This document shows, piece by piece, positions 5,032 to 10,689 of a DNA stretch of 10,689 nt (the first letter of the stretch is position 1; each line of letters begins with the position of its first letter). Source of the DNA: DASWIG01 sp965371445 (GTDB lineage: Bacteria; Acidobacteriota; Thermoanaerobaculia; Multivoradales; J023); NCBI GenBank assembly GCA_965371445.1, contig CBDUYN010000261.1, positions 1 to 10,689 of the forward strand, read 5' to 3'. Made by a program: the position numbers and the translations under genes. The notes beneath the pieces were generated by a model. It was not told where the DNA came from. It did not search any database and saw only the letters and a program-made list of their open reading frames with translations.

Positions 5032-6093
5032 TCAGGAGCTTTGCGGTGGTCCCTGGTTTCCGGTCCCGGAGGGCCGGCAGGCGCCGCGGAGTTGGACCCG
5101 GCGCACGGTTTCGGAGACCTCGTCGATGAGGTCGAGGGTGGCGGAGTTGGCGTGGGCCGCGCTGTAAAAGAGCATCAGTGCGGCGCTGGCCTCGCGGTCG
5201 ATCCGGAGGCTGCGAAAGACAGGAAAGAGCTGGCCCGCCACCCGTTTGACCTCGCCGGTGAGGCCCTCCCGCAGGTAGGTCGCAGCCAGATGAAGGAGGA
5301 TGATCGCCTGTTCGTAGAGAGCGCCGAGATGCCGGCATCTTTCCTGGGTTTCCCAAAGCTCGTGGATTCCCTCGTCGAGCCAGCCCAGGCGGATCGAGGT
5401 CAAGGCTTTCAGGGTCCGCAGCTTCAGAAGGTTCAGACCCTCGGGCAAGGCGGCGTGGCAGCGGTCGGCCAGCTTGAGCCATTCGAGGGCGAGGCGGTCG
5501 ACCTCCGGATCGGCAGCCACCTCGTGCAAGTAGACGGCCGTGTTGTGGACCGCGGCCAGAAAGTTTCGCGGGCTGGCGTGAGGGTCGAGCCGGTCCAGGG
5601 CCTCTCCCAGACAGGCGAGCGCCTCGGCCTTGCGGCCGGAGCTGCCGAGGATGACCCCTCGGTCGATGAGAGCGACGGCGGCTTTGTCCAGGGCCCCGTA
5701 GCGTTCGAACTCGGCGAAAGCTTCGTCGATCAGGACGAGGGCCTCGTCGAAGCGGCCCTGGTCACTGCGCAGGTTGGCGGCACGTTGCGCGAGGCGCGGG
5801 TGGGCGAGAGGGCTGAGCTCCTCCGCGAGCTCCGGGGCGTCGAGAAAGGCGAGCGCGACGTTGAGCGCCGCTTCTGCCTGTCGCAACTCGGCAACCGAGC
5901 GAAGCGCGCTCCCCCAAACTGCCCACGCATCTGCCTGGAGCGTGAGCCACCGCGGCGCACCGACTGCCTCACGGCTCAAAGAAGCGACAAGGTCACGTGT
6001 CGTCTCGGCGAGCCGAACCGCGAGAGCCGGGCTTTCGTGGCGTAGCTCGTCGGCTTCGTCGAGGAGCCGCCGGCATTCGTCCAACTCCACCAT
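5032..6093 (-). CDS. TPR-repeat helical protein, partner of HTH regulator copy 2
   Basis: 353 residues from ATG 6091-6093. It is almost entirely helical with TPR-like pairs: about 54-85 (AWAVWGSALRSVAELRQAEA onward), 99-132 (AANLRSDQGRFDEALVLIDE, then AFAEFERYG) and 138-170 (AALIDRGVILGSSGRKAEAL-type segment). More irregular helical repeats run to about 330. The C-terminal block FPVFRSLRIDREASAALMLF is typical of TPR proteins encoded beside small HTH genes in Acidobacteriota, as far as I recall. Residues after 337 are a Pro/Gly-rich tail. No signal peptide is seen, so it is probably cytoplasmic. TPR arrays bind peptides or protein partners, and a link to HTH copy 2 (stop 9 bp upstream) is likely, though unproven. 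The 3' end abuts the convergent secreted repeat gene. Confidence 0.85.
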   Translation of the reverse strand: MVELDECRRLLDEADELRHESPALAVRLAETTRDLVASLSREAVGAPRWLTLQADAWAVWGSALRSVAELRQAEAALNVALAFLDAPELAEELSPLAHPRLAQRAANLRSDQGRFDEALVLIDEAFAEFERYGALDKAAVALIDRGVILGSSGRKAEALACLGEALDRLDPHASPRNFLAAVHNTAVYLHEVAADPEVDRLALEWLKLADRCHAALPEGLNLLKLRTLKALTSIRLGWLDEGIHELWETQERCRHLGALYEQAIILLHLAATYLREGLTGEVKRVAGQLFPVFRSLRIDREASAALMLFYSAAHANSATLDLIDEVSETVRRVQLRGACRPSGTGNQGPPQSS

Positions 6094-6102
6094 CGCAGAA
6101 TC

Positions 6103-6543
6103 TCAACCCTTCCGTTTCCGCCGCCGCCGGTACTCGTCGAGGATTCCAGAGGCCTCGATTCGAGCCACGCTCTGCTCGCAGCGCGCTAGCCGGTCGCGAA
6201 GCTGATTGAGCGACTCGACACCGTACTTGTAGAGGCGTCCGAGCACCTCGTCGACCTCTTCGGTCAGGGGCCCCGAAGCACGCTGGAACTCTTCGAGGGC
6301 GCGGCGGCGCTTCTTGGCAGCGGGATACATCCGCGAAAAAAACTCCCCTGGGCTGTGCTCCAGCGCGTTGAGGATGGCGAGCACGTGCCACACCTTGAGG
6401 TCGAGGTTGCGCGCGAGAAGCTGCGAGACGTAGCCGCGGGAAAAACCGACGCGCTCCTCGAGCTGACGCTGGCTGATCCCCGCCTCTCGGAGCAGACGCC
6501 GGATTTCTTGAAGCGCCGGTTCGGTTTCTTGTTTCCAGTCCAT
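6103..6543 (-). CDS. Small HTH (XRE/Cro-like) DNA-binding regulator, copy 2
   Basis: 146 residues from ATG 6541-6543. The HTH region is about 22-73: GISQRQLEERVGFSRGYVSQ, then DLKVWHVLAILNALEHSP. The C-terminal helical region at 103-137 (YKYGVESLNQLRDRLARCEQ onward) is shared with copy 1, and the end is strongly basic (RRRRKRKG). The downstream TPR gene begins 9 bp after the stop, so the two form an operon. A perfect palindrome sits 32-54 bp upstream of the start, a classic position for autoregulation. Order in this module is HTH then partner, whereas in copy 1 the partner comes first. The ribosome site is weak (GGCGAG). The DNA target is inferred, not shown. Confidence 0.9.
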   Translation of the reverse strand: MDWKQETEPALQEIRRLLREAGISQRQLEERVGFSRGYVSQLLARNLDLKVWHVLAILNALEHSPGEFFSRMYPAAKKRRRALEEFQRASGPLTEEVDEVLGRLYKYGVESLNQLRDRLARCEQSVARIEASGILDEYRRRRKRKG

Positions 6544-6574
6544 GAAGCTCGCCGTCCAGGCTCAGAGGATAGCA

Positions 6575-6597
6575 GAATTTACGCGGGGCGTAAATTC
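6575..6597. promoter_or_regulatory. Perfect 9+9 bp palindrome, probable operator of HTH copy 2
   Basis: GAATTTACG (6575-6583) and CGTAAATTC (6589-6597) are exact reverse complements around a 5-bp centre CGGGG. A further half-site lies next to it: GGCGTAAATTCC (6587-6598) is repeated as GGCGAAAATTCC (6603-6614), 11 of 12 bases matching with a 16-bp offset. The three half-sites occupy most of the 78-bp gap between the desulfurase stop and the HTH start. There is no T-run after the palindrome in the leftward direction, so an operator fits better than a terminator for the desulfurase gene. Confidence 0.62.
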
Positions 6598-6621
6598 CGG
6601 ATGGCGAAAATTCCCAGGTCG

Positions 6622-7755
6622 CTACCCCGCCCGCATCAAGAAGACCTGCGCCGCCAGCGTCTCGGTAAAAGCCTGGACCTCCTCCAGCTTGTTCAGAATC
6701 CCGAAGCTCACCCGCAGCGAGGCCAGGGCCTCCTCCTCGGAGATCCCCATGGCGAGCAGCGTCCGGCTGGCCTGTGGCTTTCCTGAGTGGCAGGCGGAGC
6801 CGGTCGAGACGGTGTAGCCGGCCTCGTCGAGGCGCAGCATGAGCTGGTGTCCGGAGATCCCGGAAAAGGCGACGTGGGAGGTATGGGGCAACCGCAGGGC
6901 ACCGGTCGCGTGGACGACGGCGCCGTCGATCCCCGGCAGGGCGCGCTCGAAAAGGAGGCGCATCTCGATCAGGCGGTTCCGCCGGTCGGAGAGCTCGCGG
7001 GCCGCGAGCTCCGCGGCCTTGCCCAATCCGACGATGGCCGGCACGTTCTCGGTCCCGGCTCGGCGTCCGCCCTCCTGGGAGCCGCCGACGAGAAGCGCGT
7101 CGGTCTCGTGGCCGTCCTTGACCCAGAGGGCGGCGCTGCCGAGGGGTCCGTGGAACTTGTGTCCGCCAAGGGTCAGGAAGTCGACGCCCAGGTCCTTGAC
7201 GTGGACCGGGACCTTGCCCACGGCCTGGACGGCGTCGCAGAGCACGGGGACGCCGCGCGCGCGGCAGATCTCGGCCACCCGGGCGACGGGCTGGAGGGTG
7301 CCGAGCTCGTTGTTGCCGAGCATCAGGCAGACGAGCCGGGTGTCGTCGCGCAGCGCCTCCTCGACGGCCTCGGGGGATGCGACGCCGTTCTCGTCGGGCG
7401 GGATCTCGGTGACCTCCATGCCGTCCTCGGCCACGCGCGCCGCGGCCGCGGTGACCGACGGGTGCTCGAGCGTGGTCGTCACGAGGTGTCCGGTGAAGCC
7501 GGCGCGGCGCGCGGCGGAGAAGATGACCTGGTTGTTGCCCTCGGTGCCGGAGGCGGTGAAGAGGACCTCCCGCGGCGCCGCGTCGAGGAGGGTCGCCACG
7601 CGGCCGCGGGCCGCCTCGACGGCCGCCTTGGCGGTCCGGCCGTAGGCGTGGCCCGACGAGGGGTTGCCGTGCGCCGCGCCCAGGTAGAGCAGCATGGCGT
7701 CGCGGACCCGGGGGTCCAGAGGGGTGGTGGCGTTGTTGTCGAAGTATGCGCCCAT
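6622..7755 (-). CDS. Cysteine desulfurase, NifS/IscS type
   Basis: 377 residues, the usual length, from ATG 7753-7755 with GAGGAG about six bases upstream. It is a PLP enzyme that takes sulfur from L-cysteine as a protein persulfide for Fe-S clusters and other sulfur-containing products, releasing alanine. Visible landmarks: YFDNNATTP (4-12), ASGTEGNNQ (68-76), His98 (LEHPS) stacking on PLP, Asp174 and Gln177 (CDAVQ), PLP-binding Lys200 (TLGGHKFHGP), RRAGTENVP (231-239) and the catalytic loop STGSACHSGKPQ with Cys322. The long loop form indicates group I (NifS/IscS) rather than SufS. No scaffold (iscU/nifU) or iscR lies beside it, so I do not assign iscS or nifS. It is divergent from the GWxTD/VWFA gene across a 119-bp gap in which I see no clear promoter pair. 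Confidence 0.96.
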   Translation of the reverse strand: MGAYFDNNATTPLDPRVRDAMLLYLGAAHGNPSSGHAYGRTAKAAVEAARGRVATLLDAAPREVLFTASGTEGNNQVIFSAARRAGFTGHLVTTTLEHPSVTAAAARVAEDGMEVTEIPPDENGVASPEAVEEALRDDTRLVCLMLGNNELGTLQPVARVAEICRARGVPVLCDAVQAVGKVPVHVKDLGVDFLTLGGHKFHGPLGSAALWVKDGHETDALLVGGSQEGGRRAGTENVPAIVGLGKAAELAARELSDRRNRLIEMRLLFERALPGIDGAVVHATGALRLPHTSHVAFSGISGHQLMLRLDEAGYTVSTGSACHSGKPQASRTLLAMGISEEEALASLRVSFGILNKLEEVQAFTETLAAQVFLMRAG

Positions 7756-7874
7756 CAGGGTCTCCTCAGGAGTGGCAGCCTATCCTATCCGCTCGCAACG
7801 GCGGCGCGGCCATCCGTCCCATCCTTCTCGCGTCCGGTCGGTCCCGGGATAGACTGTTGGGCAGGTACGACACC

Positions 7875-10457
7875 ATGAGAAAGCCCCCGAATCGATTCGC
7901 CGTCCTCGCCGTTGTCGCCTCGTTGCTCCTCGCTTTCGCCGCCGCCGACGCGACGCTCGCCAGGAAGAAGAAGAAAGCGGAGCGCGAGGCCGAAAAAGCC
8001 GCCGTGGCGGCCCTTCCCGAGCCCTACCTCGACTGGCTGCTCTCGGTCGAGGTGATCATCTCCGACGCGGAGAAGTCGCTTTTCCTGGCGTTGGAGAAAG
8101 ACTACCAGCGCGACGCCTACATCGCGCGCTTCTGGTCGGTGCGTGACCCGATCTCGCGCACGGCGCGCAACGAGTTCCGCGAAGACTACGAGCAGCGGAT
8201 CGCGGTGGCCCGCCCGTTCGGCTTCGACGACGCCCGGGCCCGCGTCCTGCTCCTGAACGGCCTCCCGGTCGAGCGCTTCGAGATCGACTGCAAGCCGGAC
8301 TTCTGGCCCATCGAGGTCTGGTACTACGTGGGGAGCGATCGCACCGGGAGCGAGTTCCTGCTCGTTTTTTACAAGATCGGCGGCACCGCGAGCCCCTTCC
8401 GGCTGTGGAACCCGGTCGACGGGATCGAGACCCTGCAGTCGATCCCGGTGGGGCACAGCGTGTCGAGCTCCGGTGCGGACCGGTCGCTGCTCGGCCGCCT
8501 GGAGTCGGCCTGCGGCATCCAGGACGCCGAGATCCTGATGGCCGGCATCCAGAACCTGGTGGCGACCCAGGGCGGGGTCTCCGGCGCCTCGATTTTTCTC
8601 CACAAGATCACGGTGAAGCCGGAGACGCCGAACCAGGAATGGGTGGCGACGTTCTCGACCTACTCGACCGAGCTGGCCGAGGGGGTCGAGACCTTTCCGG
8701 CGACGGTCGAGATCGACTTCCCGGGCCGTCACATGAGCCGTACGGTGCTCCAGGGCGCGGTGCTCGTGGTCCTCGACGACATCATCGCGGAGGTCCTCGG
8801 GCCGAGCCGCGCCTACAACCTGATGCTCAACGGCGAGGTGCTGCGCGAGGGCAAGCTCTTCGAGAACTTCCGCTACAAGTACGACTTCCCGGCCAAGGAG
8901 CTGGCCGGGACCGACCGGGTGCCGCTGATCTTCCAGCGGTACCTGCGTCCGGGCGAGTATCAGCTGCTGATCAAGGTCGAGGACCTGGCGGGCGGGCGTT
9001 TCTTCCGCTACGACGAGGCGCTGGTGGTCCCCGAGGTGGAGGCGGCGCCGCCGCCGCAGCCCGAGGACCCGGAGACGGCGCGGCTCCTGGCCGAGGCCAA
9101 CGCGGCGATCATGACGGGCGAGTCGACGATCTCGATCGTGCCGCCGAGGGGGGAATGGCAGACCGGCTTGGTGCGGATCGACACGCTGACGACCGGGGAC
9201 GCGATCGCCGCGGTGGCGTTCCTGCTCGACGGCACGAAGATCCTGACCAAGCACCGTCCACCGTGGAACGTCGAGATCGACTTCGGCAACGTCCCCCGGG
9301 GGCGGACGCTGCGCGTCGAGGCCTACGACGGCGAGGACCACGAGGTCGCGAACGACGAGAAGCTCTTGAACTCCGGCCAGCACCGCTTCGCCGTCCACCT
9401 GGCGGAGCCGCGCGCGGGCAAGACCTATACCCAGAGCCTGCGGGCCCAGGCCAACGTGCTGGTGCCCGACGGCGAGATCCCGGAGCGGGTGGAGTTTTTC
9501 TTGAACGAGACGCTCGTGGCGACGGTCTACCAGCCGCCCTACATCCAGCCGATCGTCCTGCCCGAGGCCGAGTACGTCGCCTACGTCCGGGCCGTCGCCT
9601 ACACGGTCGCCGGCACGTCGACCGAGGACGTCGTCTTCATCAACGCGCCCGACTACCTGGAGAACGTCGACGTCGACTTCGTGGAGCTCTACGCGGCGGT
9701 GCTCGACAAGCAGAAGCGTCCGGTGAACGACCTGGGCCGCGAGGCGTTCACGGTTCTGGAAGACGGGGTGACGCAGAAGGTGGTGCGTTTCGAGCGGGTG
9801 GCCAACCTGCCGATCCACGCCGCGGTGATGCTCGACGTCTCGGCGTCGATGGTCGAGGAGCTGACGGCGACCCAGGCGGCGGCGCTGGCGTTTTTCGAGC
9901 AGGCGGTGACCACCAAGGACCGCGCCGCGATCATCACTTTCAACGACCACCCGAACCTGACGACGAAGTTCACGAACGACGTCGAGGTGCTGGCCGGGGG
10001 CCTCGCCGGGTTGAAGGCCGAGCGGGGCACGTCGCTCTACGACAGCCTGGTCTTCGCGCTCTACTACTTCAACGGCATCCGCGGCCAGCGGGCGATCCTG
10101 CTGCTCTCCGACGGCAAGGACGAGTCGAGCCGCTACGACTACGAAGACGCGCTCGAATACGCGCAACGGGCCGGCGTGGCCATCTACTCGATCGGGCTGA
10201 AGCTGTCGAAAAAGGACGGCGACGCGCGCAGGAAGCTCACCCGGTTCGCCGAGGAGACGGGGGGCCGGAGCTTTTTCCTGGAAGACGAAGGGGAGCTCAC
10301 GGCGGTCTACGAGACGATCCAGCGAGAGCTGCGCTCGCGCTATCTGCTGGCCTACCAGTCGTCGAACACGAGTGGCACGAAGAGGTTCCGTACGATCGAG
10401 GTGCGGCTCGCCCGCGCCGGCCTGGAAGCGATCACGCTGCGCGGCTACTACCCCTGA
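7875..10457 (+). CDS. Secreted GWxTD-domain / VWFA-related Acidobacterial-domain fusion protein
   Basis: 860 residues. I choose ATG 7875 because it opens a signal peptide (basic MRKPPNRF, then the hydrophobic stretch AVLAVVASLLLAFAAADA); an earlier in-frame ATG at 7746 would overlap the desulfurase gene. After a Lys/Glu-rich stretch (29-42), a GWxTD-type domain covers about 48-180, with YLDWLLSVEVIISDAEK, FWSVRDPISRTARNEF and WYYVGS. The middle (about 185-610) contains beta-rich, Ig-like segments, including 426-515 and 520-605. The C-terminal third (about 615-855) is a VWFA-related Acidobacterial-type domain: a lead-in with FTVLEDGVTQKVVRFE, then a complete metal-site (MIDAS) set of Asp654-x-Ser656-x-Ser658 (LDVSASM), Thr719 (GTSLYDS) and Asp746 (LLSDGKDESS). 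This implies metal-dependent binding of an extracytoplasmic protein ligand. The exact role is unknown. The ribosome site is weak (GCAGG). Confidence 0.93.
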   Translation: MRKPPNRFAVLAVVASLLLAFAAADATLARKKKKAEREAEKAAVAALPEPYLDWLLSVEVIISDAEKSLFLALEKDYQRDAYIARFWSVRDPISRTARNEFREDYEQRIAVARPFGFDDARARVLLLNGLPVERFEIDCKPDFWPIEVWYYVGSDRTGSEFLLVFYKIGGTASPFRLWNPVDGIETLQSIPVGHSVSSSGADRSLLGRLESACGIQDAEILMAGIQNLVATQGGVSGASIFLHKITVKPETPNQEWVATFSTYSTELAEGVETFPATVEIDFPGRHMSRTVLQGAVLVVLDDIIAEVLGPSRAYNLMLNGEVLREGKLFENFRYKYDFPAKELAGTDRVPLIFQRYLRPGEYQLLIKVEDLAGGRFFRYDEALVVPEVEAAPPPQPEDPETARLLAEANAAIMTGESTISIVPPRGEWQTGLVRIDTLTTGDAIAAVAFLLDGTKILTKHRPPWNVEIDFGNVPRGRTLRVEAYDGEDHEVANDEKLLNSGQHRFAVHLAEPRAGKTYTQSLRAQANVLVPDGEIPERVEFFLNETLVATVYQPPYIQPIVLPEAEYVAYVRAVAYTVAGTSTEDVVFINAPDYLENVDVDFVELYAAVLDKQKRPVNDLGREAFTVLEDGVTQKVVRFERVANLPIHAAVMLDVSASMVEELTATQAAALAFFEQAVTTKDRAAIITFNDHPNLTTKFTNDVEVLAGGLAGLKAERGTSLYDSLVFALYYFNGIRGQRAILLLSDGKDESSRYDYEDALEYAQRAGVAIYSIGLKLSKKDGDARRKLTRFAEETGGRSFFLEDEGELTAVYETIQRELRSRYLLAYQSSNTSGTKRFRTIEVRLARAGLEAITLRGYYP

Positions 10458-10689
10458 GCCGGTCCCTTGCTGGGACCGCAGGCGTCCCGCCTGCTCTTTG
10501 ACCCCCAAATCGGACGCCCGCCGTCCACCCGCGTCGCCCTCGCAACGGGCCTCAAGGCCCGTGCTATAGACGAGAAAGCCGGCTGAAGCCGGCTCAGAAG
10601 GCGGCCTTGTAGAACCCTTTCAGGGTTCGGGATGGCCGTGGCCCTCAACCCAGGGTGGCGCTTCGCTTACCCTGGGCTGTTGGATAGAA
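10458..10689. repeat. Intergenic island of tandem palindromes (REP-like)
   Basis: No gene is supported in these 232 bp. They hold a run of compact inverted repeats: CGGTCCC/GGGACCG (10460-10478), GCAGGCG/CGCCTGC (10478-10494), GGACG/CGTCC (10512-10526), ACGGGCC/GGCCCGT (10545-10562), AGCCGGCT twice (10577-10584 and 10587-10594, itself a palindrome), GAACCCT/AGGGTTC (10612-10628) and CCCAGGGT/ACCCTGGG (10649-10676, with an inner GCG/CGC stem). Dense hairpin clusters like this in GC-rich genomes are usually multi-copy interspersed palindromes. The window ends in TAGAA, which also precedes the GAACCCT hairpin, so another unit may follow. Confidence 0.6.
10478..10500 (+). terminator. Candidate terminator hairpin after the GWxTD/VWFA gene
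   Basis: GCAGGCG (10478-10484) pairs perfectly with CGCCTGC (10488-10494) around a 3-nt loop, followed by TCTTTG. It lies 20 bp after the stop codon. An upstream hairpin (CGGTCCC 10460-10466 with GGGACCG 10472-10478) shares one base with it. The T-run is short, so efficiency as an intrinsic terminator is uncertain. Confidence 0.45.

Noticed and set aside
6575..6597. Palindrome as intrinsic terminator of the desulfurase gene
   Set aside because: There is no T-run on the leftward side and the extra direct half-site at 6603-6614 fits an operator better; a dual role cannot be excluded.
7746..7874. Upstream start for the GWxTD/VWFA protein
   Set aside because: It would overlap the divergent desulfurase start and bury the signal peptide 43 residues inside the protein.
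7785..10508. Very long antisense open frame (907 codons) opposite the GWxTD/VWFA gene
   Set aside because: It is a product of high-GC codon bias; its translation is Arg/Leu/Val/Asp-rich with no domain, whereas the plus strand has signal peptide, GWxTD and a full VWA metal site.

Overview
The window (10,689 bp, GC-rich throughout) looks like a chromosomal piece of an Acidobacteriota genome, most likely a Thermoanaerobaculia-like lineage. The main pointer is the large secreted protein at 7875-10457, which joins a GWxTD-type N-terminal domain to a VWFA-related Acidobacterial-type C-terminal domain. The paired small HTH regulators next to helical or TPR partner genes fit the same group. The lineage call is inference; no rRNA or tRNA is present.

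Layout. (1) 1-862 (+): 3' part of a WD40 beta-propeller gene made of 126-bp units that are almost identical at the DNA level but differ at a few surface codons. (2) 890-1756 (-): a SUMF1/FGE-fold protein lacking both FGE catalytic cysteines, tail-to-tail with the WD40 gene. (3) 1785-3278 (-): a membrane-anchored transglutaminase-like protein with an intact Cys-His-Asp triad. (4) 3364-3792 and 3805-4389 (-): a small HTH regulator and an unrecognised 194-aa helical protein, probably translationally coupled. (5) 4390-4699: a 310-bp divergent regulatory region with an AT-rich block, direct repeats and a 5'-UTR hairpin. (6) 4700-5023 (+): a small secreted protein made almost entirely of 13-residue repeats. 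(7) 5032-6093 and 6103-6543 (-): a TPR protein and a second HTH regulator paralogous to the first, with a perfect 9+9 bp palindrome upstream. (8) 6622-7755 (-): a NifS/IscS-type cysteine desulfurase. (9) 7875-10457 (+): the GWxTD/VWFA protein, divergent from the desulfurase. (10) 10458-10689: a non-coding stretch with at least five perfect-stem hairpins, probably a REP-like intergenic repeat island.

The best candidate for an undescribed system is 3364-6620. It holds two paralogous HTH regulators, each beside a helical or TPR partner, flanking a secreted tandem-repeat peptide gene. Operator-like repeats sharing a CGNAAA core lie in both regulatory gaps. The first repeats of the secreted protein are bounded by arginines in a way that could release 13-mers. 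This suggests a peptide-signalling or secreted-effector locus with local regulators. That interpretation is inference; the repeats, palindromes, paralogy and gene order are directly visible.

A second theme is 1-1756, where a WD40 propeller with homogenised blades and variable surface positions faces a SUMF1-fold protein. Both are domain types often attached to NTPase-, caspase- or TIR-based bacterial conflict systems, but no such effector domain lies inside the window.
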